DNA from: Channallabes apus
Taxonomy: Eukaryota > Chordata > Actinopteri > Siluriformes > Clariidae
Length of the DNA stretch: 64,000 nucleotides
Assembly (NCBI GenBank): GCA_030522415.1
Contig: CM060112.1
Coordinates: forward strand, 6,293,001 to 6,357,000
Direction: 5' to 3'
Shown here: one piece after another, positions 34,250 to 46,892 of the stretch
How the letters are laid out: the number at the start of each line of letters is the position of its first letter
Position numbering within the stretch: position 1 is the first letter of the stretch
Program-made: the position numbers and the translations under genes
Notes under the pieces: generated by a model
Database searches by the model: none
The model's input: the letters and a program-made list of their open reading frames with translations, nothing else
What the model was told of the DNA's origin: nothing

Positions 34250-34912
34250 AACATTGATGTAGTGACAAGTCTTCTCATTGTCTGTTTAAAATATACACTT
34301 GGATTCTGTTGTATGTTTATTAGAAACTCAGTGGGGATTCAGAATTCATGAATAAATATAACACACAGATGAACCTTTGTGATAAAATGTTGAGCAACTT
34401 TATTGCACTGACCAGCTTTTTTTCTTTTTTTATCTTCTGAGAAAAATACTGGAGTGTTTAGTTTTCTCACTCTGTTACACACCTTGTGCTCTAGAGAGCA
34501 ATAGAGTCAATTTTGGACCATTGAGAGGAAAAATAACATGCACATGAAGATTGCTAATATCTACACATTCATCCAAATCAGAATCAGAATATTTTTTTCA
34601 GCAAGTACAGTATGTTGTTAAACCACTCGTGTTTATTTACGCTGGTTCCTGACCAGACGCTCATTGTTATGTCAGAAATGTAAAAGTGTTTTGCATTGCG
34701 CTGATGTAGTTTACATATTTGTTTTTCTGTACAGCTCTTTCTAATGAAGGCAAAAGGGGAAGTTATTACTGCATCACATTCTGTTTAAAATGCATATTAA
34801 ATGCATATACAGTATAAGACACAGAGTACACTCACAGAGCAGGACAGAGACAGTAACAGTGTGTAACAGAACAGGTGCGTTAATATCTTTCTGAAGTGGA
34901 GTTGGTGTGGAG
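34250..34912 (+). promoter_or_regulatory. Promoter region of CD300-like gene C
   Basis: It is homologous to 2925-3392. The AAAAGGGGAAGTTA motif lies at 34753-34766, followed by CTGTTTAAAATGCAT and the conserved ACAGAGCAGGACAGAGACAG block. Confidence 0.6.
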
Positions 34913-37900
34913 ATGTGTGAGTGTGAACTCAGGATGAAGATCCTCCTCATCTTCACCCTCTGCCTGATCTCAGGTAAAGAAATGCACTTCAGAATAATTC
35001 TCACTCTCAGCAACCGTGTTACATGAAGGAAGGTTTTGCTCAGATGGATATTTTGTGTTTTGTTAGATGTAGAAGATTGCAAGAATGAAAAGGACATTTC
35101 CACACTGATGGAACTGAAGGTACCAGGTAAGTTTCTATCATCTATAGTACATTCTGTTATCCTTTCCAAAGCTCTGGTATAATTAGTAGAGATGTAAAAA
35201 AAAACAAACGACCAACAAATCGTACATCATGACTGTAATAATTAAAAATTTTTACTTATATATTTTCTATTTAGACCATTGTAACAATAAGATAATGTAT
35301 TTAACTCTGTACTTAAATCCATTATCATTTGTACACCTGCTTATAGAGTGCACTGTCATGATTTGGGAATAAGAGGGCGGACGCAAGTGCAGGTCTTGAC
35401 CTGAGAATAGTCTTTATTAAATTGTCCACAACTCAAAATGACTCCCAACAAAAAAGAGGAAACCAAAAACATAAACAGTCCACAACACGGGGGTCTCTCT
35501 CTCTGTATCAACAGGATTCTTTGTGGTGCAGTCCTGGAAATCCCGGCACCCTTTAATCCTGGGAAATAGGCAGAATACACTTTATGGTGGGGAGCTATAT
35601 CACACATTCACACACAACGGTGGACGGACAAGAGACTCTGGGATCGGCTGGTATAAATAGGGAGACAAAAGTATACACAGGTGATTTTCATTATTAGATA
35701 AAGTGAGAGACATTCACACGCAGACACACTAGGGGGAGACAAAGCGACAGCTCGGTAATCCGGGGAGTTGGATCTTACTCTCCGAGGCTGTGGTGGTCCA
35801 GATGTTACATTAACCCCCCCCCCCCCTCCAGAACCGGCTTCCGGAGGAAGGGACGAGGACTCACCTGGGTGACGGACTTGCCGGTGGGCGGGGCGACCCG
35901 GTGGACGGGGCACTGGGTGATCCGGCTGTGCCCGGTGGAATTCTGCAATGAGTTCTCGACTCAAAATGTTCCGTGCCGGGACCCAGCTCCGTTCCTCCGG
36001 GCCGTAGCCCTTCCACTCAACTAGATATTGCAGAGCCCCCGCTCTCCTCCCTGAGTCCAGCAGTTCCTTGACCCGAAACGCTGGGGCACCCTCTATCTCC
36101 ACAGCCCCGGGGAGTGAAGGTTCCGCTGCTCCTTTGTCTAATGGCCCCTGGACCACCAGCCTGAGAAGAGAGATGTGGAAGACAGGGTGAATACGTAAAT
36201 GTGGGGCCAGCGGTAGCTCAGTGGTTAAGGCATTGGACTACGGTTTGGAAGATCCAAGGTTCAAACACCACAACCACCAAGTTGCCACTGTTGGGCCCTT
36301 GAGCAAGGCCCTTAACCCTCAATTGCTCAAATGTATATGGAGATAAAAAATGTAAGTCGCTCTGGATAAGAACGTCTAAGCAAATGCCTAAATGTAAATG
36401 TAAATGTGCGGGGAGTTTTAATCTAAAAGACACTGGATTTATTTGTGCGGTGATGGGGAAAGGGCCAATGAACCTGGGGGAGAGTTTTCAACCTGGGGGA
36501 GAGTTTTCTACACGGGAGATTGAGGTGGAGGTCCCGTGTCGAGAGCCATACCCGATCGCCTACCTGGAGCACCTTTCCCTTCGCCGCCTATCGGCGTGTT
36601 TCTTGAAACGCTGCACTGCTTGGGAGATTTTGGCATGTGCGTCCTCCCATACTTTCTCCGCTTTTTTAAACCACTGGTCCACCATGGGCAAATCGGTGGG
36701 AGTGGCATCCCAGGGACATAGCCGGGGTTGAACCTAGTACACACTGGAACGGCATTAGGCCGGTAGAGGAGTGGCGCAGGGAGTTTTGTGCGTATTCCGC
36801 CCAGGTTAAACAGTCTGCCCATTCGTGTTGTCGGCTGCTGCAGTATGCCCGAAGATATCTCCCGAGTTCTTGGACAGTCTGCTCTGCTTGCCCATTAGAC
36901 TCGGGGTGATAGCCCGACGTTAGGCTAACAGTGGTCCCCAATTTCTGGAAGAACGCTTTCCAGAGCCTGGCGATGAATTGGGGACCACAATCAGAAACAA
37001 TATCTTCCGGTATGCCGTAGAAGCGAAACATAAAAGTGAATAGGGTTTCCGCCACCTGGAGGGCTGACGGGAGGGAGTGAAACGGGATGAACTTGCATCC
37101 TTTTGAAAATCTATCCACTACTACTAGAATTGTGGTGTACCCTTTCGATACCGGCAGATCTGTGACAAAGTCCACGGCGGTGTGGGACCACGGTCTGTTT
37201 GGTATTGGCAGGGGAGTTAATTTTCCAACAGGTAGACTATGTGGGCTCTTGGTAGTCGCACACACTGCGCAAGACAAAACTAACTTCTTCACGGTTTCCC
37301 GCAATTTTGGCCACCAGAACCAGAACACCAGATCGTCACTCGCTTGCGCGCAGTGGCTCCGGCACGTAGGTTCGATTCGGAGGGCAGTTCCTAGGCGCGG
37401 GGTTGGACCGCGCCCACTTAACTATCTCCGACTCGATGTCCCAAGCGATCGGCGCCACTACGAGTGAAGATGGCAGGATGGGCTCCGGAGTTATAATAGG
37501 CTCCGGCGACGGATAATAGCGGGAAAGCGTGTCCCCTTTTAGATTTTTCGAGCCGGGGCGATAAGTAATAGTGAATTGGAAACGCGTGAAGAAGAGCGCC
37601 CATCGGGCTTGACGTGAGTTTAATCTCTTTGATTGTTGGAGGTACTCCAAATTCTGATGATCAGTGAGCACCGTGAATGAATGTTTCGCTACCTCCAGCC
37701 AGTGTCTCCACTCCTCTAATGCCGCTTTTACTGCCAGCAGCTCTCTGTTACCGATATCATAATTTCGCTCGGCAGGTGTTAGTTTCCTAGAGAAGAAAGC
37801 GCAGGGGTGGAGTTTCTCGGGGTGGCTGTGGTGTTGTGACAGAACAGCCCCTACGCCTAACTCTGATGCATCGACGTCGACAACTAAGGGCTTCTCTGGG

Positions 37901-40900
37901 TCAGATAACTTTAATACAGGTGCGGTTATAAAGGCAGTTTTTAGGCATTGAAATGCGCCTCCTGCTTCCGCTGGGAACTCGCGAAGACGTTTCGGTTTCC
38001 CTATTAACAGTGAAGTGAGGGGCGCTGCCACCATACTGAAGCCCCGAATAAATCGCCTATAAAAATTGGCAAACCCCAGGAATCCCTGTAGCGCCTTAAC
38101 TGACGTTGGTTCCGGCCATTGTTGCACCGCCGCGACTTTGGTCGGTTCCATCTCGACCCCCAGTGGCCCTATGTGATAGCCGAGGAATGCCACCTCCCTC
38201 TGGTGAAAGGCGCATTTCTCCGCCTTCACATAGAGCCCGTGTTTGCGCAGACGACGAAGGACGGCAGTTACATTTACATTTAGGCATTTGGTAGATGCTC
38301 TTATCCAGAGCGACTTGCAAAAAGTGCTTTAAAGTTAACATCACTGGATACATACTTACATGAAGAACGTGCTCAGAATATGACTGCGAATATACCAGGA
38401 TGTCATGCAGGTATATTATGACAAAACGGTTAAACATATCCCGAAACACGTCGTTCATGAACCCCTGAAACACCGCAGGTGCGTTTGCCAGTCCATATGC
38501 CATTATGTTATATTGATAATGCCCAGATGTAGTGCTAAACGCCGTCTTCCATTCATCACCTTTACACACACGTACGAGGTTATATGCGCTGCGGAGGTCG
38601 AGTTTGGTGAAGATGGAAGCACCTCAGAGTTGGTCGATAGCGGCCGGAACCAGGGGCAGTGGGTGCTTATATTTCACTGTTACTGCATTAAGCCCTCTAT
38701 AATCAATACAGGGGCGTAAGCCCCCCCCCCTCTTTTTCTCTATGAAAAAAACCTGCCGAGGCGGGAGACGTGGACCTGCTGATGAACCCCTGCTGGAGTG
38801 CCTCACTCACGTATTCCTCCATTGCCCTGGTTTCCGCCACTGAGAATGGATAAACACGCGAGCAAGGAGGTGCTTTCCCCGGCAACAGCTCAATCGCGCA
38901 GTCCCACGGACAGTGAGGAGGAAGTCGTGCAGCTGCCCTAACACTAAACACACCTTTAAACCGCATATATTCTGATGGTATGTTGATGGTTGATGGGCAG
39001 TCTGGCTTTCAATGGTTGTGGTTGGGACCGTCAATGTAGGCAGTGTACAGAGCATTGAGGGGACGACGAAATGATGCGGGGATTAGTCCAATCGAAATTG
39101 GGGTTGTGGGCGCTAAGCCATGGGAGACCTAGCACGACGGAATGATCCGACCGAGGTAGCACATAAAATTTTAGCTCCTCCGTGTGACCGAGGAATGTTA
39201 ACCGGAGGGGCGCAGTAATTAATTTAACAGGCGAATGTTCCAAATCTCGACCATCTAGAGCCTTAATAGATATCGGATATGGAAGCTTCGACACGGGAAC
39301 TCGCAGCGAGGAAATTAGGGTAGAAGAAATTAAGTTTCCAGCCACCCCGGAATCTATCAGGGGAAAGACAGACATAACATAATCATTCATCTTTAACTGT
39401 GCTTTTATACAAAAAGGGTGATGAGTGCAAGGTGGTGTGTGCAGCATTACTTTTCGCAATGGGCAGTTCTTGATGTGGTGGTCATTCCCCCCACAGTATA
39501 GACATAACCCTGATGCCAACCGTCTTCTCCTCCCAACGGGGGAGAGACTGGAAGTACTCACATCCATGGGCTCCGGCCGGTTCGTTTCAGGTGCTACGGG
39601 AGGAGGTCTGCGGGGTTGTTCGCCGGTTCGTGCCTGGGCTGATCTAGTCCCCTAGGATCGTTGACTGCGCAGGTGCTGGTCCAGTTGGATCGCCAGGTTG
39701 ATAGTCTCATTCAGGGAGAGACCGGTATCCCTGCACGCGAGCTCGAGCTGGACCTCTGGTTGGAGTCCGTCCCTGAACCTGGCGAGGAGGCGCTTCTCGC
39801 ACCAGCCACTCTCCGCAGCCATTACTCGGAACCTGATGGCGTAGTCGGCGATGGGAAGGTTCCCCTGGCGCAGCCTCATTAGTCTTTGTTCTCCCGAGTG
39901 CCCCTGATCCGGATGGTCGAACACGGCCTTCATTGCCTCGAGGAAGCTGTGGTAACAGTGAGCGAGCTCCCCGACCGCGCTCCAGACGGCCGCCGCCCAA
40001 TCCATGGCTGGGCCAGTTCAATTCAGTTCAATTTTATTTGTATAGCACTTTTAACAATTGACATTGTCTCAAAACAGCTTTACACAATCAAAAGAATTAT
40101 TTAAGTTTGTATGGAATGTGAATGTGTATGAATCAAAATGTTCAGATAGTCCCTGGTGAGCAAGCCGAGGGCGACAGTGGCAAGGAAAAACTCCCTGAGA
40201 TGGTAATAGGAAGAAACCTTGAGAGGAACCAGACTCAACAGGGAACCCATCCTCATCTGGGTGAAACAGATAGCAGGAAATGATCTGCATTTATACAGTG
40301 TTAGGTGTTAGGTTCAGCTATAATAGTTGATGTTAATTGATGTTAAAATGGAGTCCAGTAGTTATTGGAGACTCCAGTAGTTATAGTTAGACTTGTAGAA
40401 AGTTCCAGTCCTGAACTATCGAATTGTCAAGTCCTCAGAGAAACAGCTGACAACACCAGTCGAGGGCAGAACCATCTTCTAAGTAGATAGAATCATCCCC
40501 AGACACCAGACGCATCCCAAAGAGACACACGGGGCATCCATGAGACCTCCAACCAGAAACGGGGCACCAGGATGGATCAGACAGGTCCGGAGGGCAGAGC
40601 AAGTCTGGATCACTGGCGGCTCAGGGATGACATGTGTAGCTGTTGGATGATGAACCGAATCTTTTGTTGATCCGTCATATCGGGGTAGTCAGTCAGGTAC
40701 AGCTCACAGGCTATGATGAACCGCTTGCACCCCTCCGGATCACCTGCATATCTTTCCAGAGGTGCCGCTCGGGGTGGTGACGGCATGGAGCGCATCGACA
40801 ATCCAGCGGGTGACTGGTCTGGCCGGGCGAGTTGTTTCACGCAGTGCGCGAGATTGCTCACTGCTCGTGCCATGCTGTCGATCTCCTTCTGCTGCATCTT

Positions 40901-42397
40901 TACGTATTGCATCAGGGTCTCATCTTCCGGCAGGGGAACACCTGATGGGTCCGTCCATCTGTCATGGTTTGGGAATAAGAGGGTGGACGCAAGTGCAGGC
41001 CTTGAACTCCCAACAAAAAAGAGGAAACCAAAATCACAAACAGTCCACAACACGGGAGTCTCTCTCTCTGTATCAACAGGATTCTTTGTGGTGCAGTCCT
41101 GGAAATCCCGGCACCCTTTAATCCTGGGAAATAGGCAGAATACACTTTATGGTGGGGAGCTATATCGCACATTCACACACAACGGTGGACGGACAAGAGT
41201 CTCTGGGGTTGGCTGGTATAAATAGGGAGACAAAAGGATACACAGGTGATTTTCATTATTAGATAAAGTGAGAGACATACACACGCAGACACACTAGGGG
41301 GAAACAAAGCGATCCGGGGAGCAATCCGTGGAGCTGGATCTTACTCTCCGAGGCTGTGGTGGTCCAGATGTTACAGGCACCTGTTCGTTGAGAAGTGTTA
41401 ACTTTCTTGTATATTCTTTGTTTTTTTTATACAAATATACTGTATAACTCTCTCTGTGTTGTTACTAAGAGCAAGGAGATTTGAACATCAGCTATCAATT
41501 CCCAGAATCCCTCATGAGTGACACCACTATTCTCTGCAAGAGCCTGCAAACTGCTAATTGTTCTGTTAAAGGATGGGAAAATGTAAATAAGGGGAAAATA
41601 TCCCTTTCTTATGACACAAGAAGACAAAGGGTGACAGTAATTATTAGAAATTTAACCAAGCAAGACTCTGGTGAATACTGCTGTGAAGCATCTGGACAAT
41701 CTGGTAATAAAAGCCCGGCTTATTTCATCACTCTGACAGTTACTGGTGAGACGCAGAAACACACTGCATTAACTATTTTGTCATTACAGCTGTTTTGTGT
41801 GAGTGATCATGCAGAATGTTCACTGTATTGTGTTAAATCTGTTCTGTTATCAGTCACACACTAGATTCACTCTTTTAATGTCATTCCCTATCTAACTAAA
41901 CCTTTACTCCATGTGTTTCAGATTCAACAGCGAAAACAACACAACCACCACAACCACCATCATCAACTTCGCCTCCAGCAGGTGGTTTTGCTCAGACACA
42001 CATTTTCCCATCAGTCAAACTACTTAACACTGATGAATCATTTTCCTTATGAATGATCAGAATGAAGGTTAAAGTGTCTGATTCTTTTCCAGAATTTCCA
42101 CCTTCCATTTTGATCACTGTGTCTATAATTCCACTGCTGCTTTTGATTGGATTCATATTCCTTATTGTGATTCTGCAAAAGAGATGCAGGATAAAAGGTA
42201 CCCATACACACACATGATAAACTGTTTAATATGTAAAATTTCATCTAATTGGTTGGTTCATGCAGTACAGTGGCACAGGGGTAACATTACTGTCCAGTCT
42301 CCAGAAACAGTTTTGCATTTCTAAGCTTCACTTATGGCTGATTCTCCACCTTATGTGTGTGTACGCACCCTGGCATAAGCTCCAGGTGTCCCATGAC

Positions 42398-42464
<67 letters not shown>

Positions 42465-45400
42465 CAGGGCTTGACATTGGCACCAGCCCTCCCGCCAAAT
42501 GCAGGTAAAATTGTGTCGGGTAATAACTTTAGTCTCACCAGCCACTTTGGTGGGTAGTTTATTCTTTGGTATGACAGTATATTCTTCTAGTAGTTTTCTC
42601 TAAAGTCATCCGATATAATAAACGCATTGCAACATAAAACATGCGTGAATGTAATGAGGACATTTAATGCCTCTCTCTACACATGCATTGCACACAAGGG
42701 TCGTTCATGAATGATTTGTTCTTTTTGAACGACTCTTTAACATGACTCAGATGATCGAGTATCTCGGAGAGTGATTCGTTCATTTTCTATTGGGTGCGCA
42801 TGCGCAAAGCATGGCAAAACCTCCGTGTTATATTCAGGTCTCGAGTCGTTCGTTCTTTTGTAACGTGTCTCCCATAGACACTATTAGTGATGGGAAGTTC
42901 AAATCATTTTACATGTAGGCTACGTTTACACTGCCAGGAAAATGTGACCCTATTCCGATTTTTTGTTCATACAGTATGTGACACATATCGGATATGTTCT
43001 ATGTCCGTGTAAACAGGAAAAAAAACGCATGCATTCCGATATTTCGAGATCGGTTTCAGGCCTCCTTCAGATGTGGAAATTAATCGGATATAAATCAGAT
43101 ATGTGCTAATGTGATTGTCGTGTAAACAGACAGATCGGATTTCCTGAGGCATTATGTTCTGTCCGTCATTAAAACAGCGACTTCTTCACGGTTTAATGAC
43201 GTAATGTTATTCTCCGGTGGAAGCGCGTGTGGAATGATAACATATCAGGTGACATGAAAGAGGAAAAGACCCCCCCCCCCACACACACACCCCGCCTTGT
43301 GTTAATGCTTAATTGGGCTAAATAACATTAAGAAATCAGTATTTGGTGAATGACGCATATGCGCAGGTTGCAATTATGGCGTTTTTTTTTTCCTCCTCCG
43401 TCTTAAAACCATGGTGCACGAACTTTGCATATATACAATAGCAGAGATAGCGTTAAGCATATTTCCCCTTCATCTTTCATGGCTAGTGTGTAGCGCAAGA
43501 ACCTCCCTTTAAGTATGCACAATGTTTCAGATGGTATGGCAAGTGTAAACACGTGAATCGGATATGAGTCATAGTTAAAAGAACGTGTAAACAGACGGTC
43601 AAAAAAATCAGATATAGGCAACAAATCGGAATTAAGCATTGAGACCTGCAGTGTAAACGTAGCCTTAGTGACTCGTTTCTTTGAATCTCATACGGAGGTT
43701 TTGCAATGCTTTGCGCATGCGCGCCCAATAGAACATGAACGAATCACTCTCCGAGACAACTCGTTCATCAGAGTCATGTTAAAGATTCGTTCAAAAAGAA
43801 GGAATCATTCATGAACTACCCATCACTAGACGCTATGCTGTGCAATAGATTCAAAAGAACGAACGACTGGAAGATATGATGGTTTATTATAATATGTCCT
43901 TAGATGCATTGTAATATTTTAATAACTGGGACTATAGCCAAAATTTTGTGTATGTACACGTATTGGGTGTATTTTTATTAAAAACACATTTTAATTTCTT
44001 TCTTATCAAATGAACGAAATGACTCAAAAAAAGATTCATTCATTTTGATGAACGAGATTAAAAGAACGGAGTCACTAAAATGATTCCAACTTCCCATCAC
44101 TAAGTCTCACACACGTTTTACTTCCTGTTTGGTGTGTGTGCATGCATTGTCTTAACTCATAATTCTGATATAATAATACATAATGGATCATACAGTTTTT
44201 GCCCATTGCTTGAACACGTTTTGCAAAACTTGGCTCATCATGTCAAAACTCTACACACAAGCAAATAAGACACAACACTGGGAAATAAACCATTCACATC
44301 TATGTCAAATTGAAATTCTGCTATCAAAACCTAACAATCCTTTGTCAAAATGTCGCTCTAATGGAAAAATTAAATCCACTTGCATCATATGAATACACTT
44401 AAAAATCAGCAGCAACACCCTAGTCTACTTTATATAAAACACGGCAGGCTTTTGTTTGCACTGTTTTTATTCAGTTCCACAGAAGGCACGTTTTCACAAC
44501 ACCCAAAAAATTAAATATTGTACATTACCGTCGTGTACTTTACAGTACAGTAAATTCAGTTAAAGCAACAATAAAACAAATAATACACTACTGTAAACAC
44601 AGAAAAACACAATTGTGCATAAGTGGACTCATGGATCCTGCCGTCTGTTGGGGTCTGGCCACAGGATCTCATCAACATCAGAAGCAATGTCTTCTCTTGC
44701 TAAGCATCGGGGAAAATATCCCCTTGTGTGCCGAATCCATGCATGGATTGACCTTACCTCAATGTTCCATTGCCTGCAGAAGAGGCATGCGGGCATGTGG
44801 TTGGCGGTCATATATGCACCATCTCCAAGCGGGAAAAAACTCTTCTATAGGGTTGAGAAATGGCGAGTAAGGGGGCAAATACACAACTTCAAATTGATCA
44901 TGGTTGGTGAACCAGTTCCGGACGATAGCAGCCCAATGGAAACTGACATTGTCCCAGACAACAACAAACCTGGGCTGCTCTGGTCTGTCATGTACAACTG
45001 CATCATGAAGTGCATCTAGAAATGTGATCATGTGTTGCGCATTATATGGACCCAGTTTGGAATGGTGCAGTAGCCCTCGGAGGCTTATGGCGGCACACAT
45101 TTCCCCCGCGCTGCCCGGGACGTGCACAATTGCCCTTTGGCCAAGTATATTACATCCCTGTCCTCTACTTTTGCTAAGGTTGAATCCAGCCTCGTCAATG
45201 TAAATAAATTCATGAGGTTGAGCAGCTCCATCCATGTCCAAGATTCTCTGCACCAAAAAATACATATTGTGGATGGCATTACTCAAAACACACAACTACA
45301 CTACTACACATACATAACCGCCCCACCCCACCACACAGGTACCTGTGTAGCTTTCCGAATATATCTATGTAGTACTGATCAAATGGTACATATTCAGCTG

Positions 45401-46802
45401 TTACTGGACTGCACCCATTCTGTATTGTAAATGTAATATACAAACCGGATTCCAAAAAAGTTGGGACACAAAACAAATTGTGAATAAAAACTGAATGCAA
45501 TGATGTGGAGATGGCAAATTATAATATTTTATTCAGAATAGAACATAAATCACGGAACAAAAGTTTAAACTGAGAAAATGTATCATTTTAAGGGAAAAAT
45601 ATGGTGAATCAAAATGTCATGGTGTCAACAAATCCCAAAAAAGTTGGGACAAGGCCATTTTCACCACTGTGTGAATCTCCCCTTCTTCTTACAACACTCA
45701 ACAGACGTCTGGGGACCGAGGAGACCAGTTTCTCAAGTTTAGAAATAAGAATGCTCTCCCATTCTTGTCTAATACAGGCCTCTAACTGTTCAATCGTCTT
45801 GGGCCTTCTTTGTCGCACCTTCCTCTTTATGATGCGCGAAATGTTCTCTATAGGGGAAAGATCTGGACTGCAGACTGGCCATTTCAGTACCCGGATCCTT
45901 CTCCTACGCAGCCATGATGTTGTGATTGATGCAGAATGTGGTCTGGCATTATCTTGTTGAAAAATGCAGGGTCTTCCCTGAAAGAGATGACTAGATGTTG
46001 TTCTAGAAGCTGAATATATTTTTCTGCATTGATGGTGCCTTTCCAGACATGCAAGCTGCCCATGCCACATGCACTCATGCAACCCCATACCATCAGAGAT
46101 GCAGGCTTCTGAACTGAGCGTTGATAACAACTCGGCTTGTCCTTGTCCTCTTTGGTCCAGATGACATGGCGCCCCACATATCCAGTGGTGTCAAAAGTAT
46201 TCACATTCATTACTTGAGTAGAAGTATAGATACTAGGGTTCAAAAATACTTCTTTAGAAGTTGAAGTAGCAACCCAAGCTTTTTACTTAAGTAAAAGTTT
46301 AAAAGTACTGGTTTCAAAAATACTTAAAGTATAAAAGTAAAACGTGTAGTAACGTGAGGGGGAAAAAAGCATTAAGGATAAAAGCTTAGGCTGTGCCACG
46401 GGCCTATATACTACTGTACACTAACACCTCATTAAAAAAAAGAGAAATGTGTTGTTGTTTTTTGTTGTATTTTTTAACGACCATAGTGATTTGGGTGATG
46501 TGTACTACTGAACATTAACATGTTTTATGGAGAAGAAGATATGATAACTAGTTGCCTATAAGTATTTTAATGGTGCAAAAAGTCAAACTTCAGAGGCGTG
46601 TCATCAGTAACCTTTATTGGAATGTAAATGTACATCCAAACTTAGCAGCAGGAATCTGTGAGGGCAACATACAAGAAAATTAGTGACCCAGGGCAGGCTT
46701 AGTAACAATTACCCTTGTATGGTTGTCTACAATAAACATTAGTGCTGTCAGAATGAAGGATTAATCCAAGTGGTTAATCAAAATAAATAAATTAATAAAA
46801 AA

Positions 46803-46892
<90 letters not shown>

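Larger units (their letters stand above)
35354..41375 (-). mobile_element. Chromodomain Ty3/gypsy retrotransposon (chromovirus) in gene C
   Basis: LTRs at 40960-41375 (5' on the minus strand, 416 bp) and 35354-35809 (3', 456 bp) begin TGTCATG and end TTACA on the plus strand. Flanking TGCAC and GGCAC are a near-perfect 5-bp duplication, and the sequence rejoins gene A-like intron (CACCTGTTC) after the right LTR. Gag, protease, reverse transcriptase, RNase H, integrase and chromodomain appear in order on the minus strand. A C-rich run at 35813-35826 is the complement of a polypurine tract. The element carries two SINE pieces and one R1 repeat and is not intact. Confidence 0.94.

Noticed and set aside
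42332..42545. Frames with long His/Thr or Cys/Val runs
   Set aside because: They are translations of (GT)n. The same applies at 29679-29927, 46778-47026 and 56605-56917.
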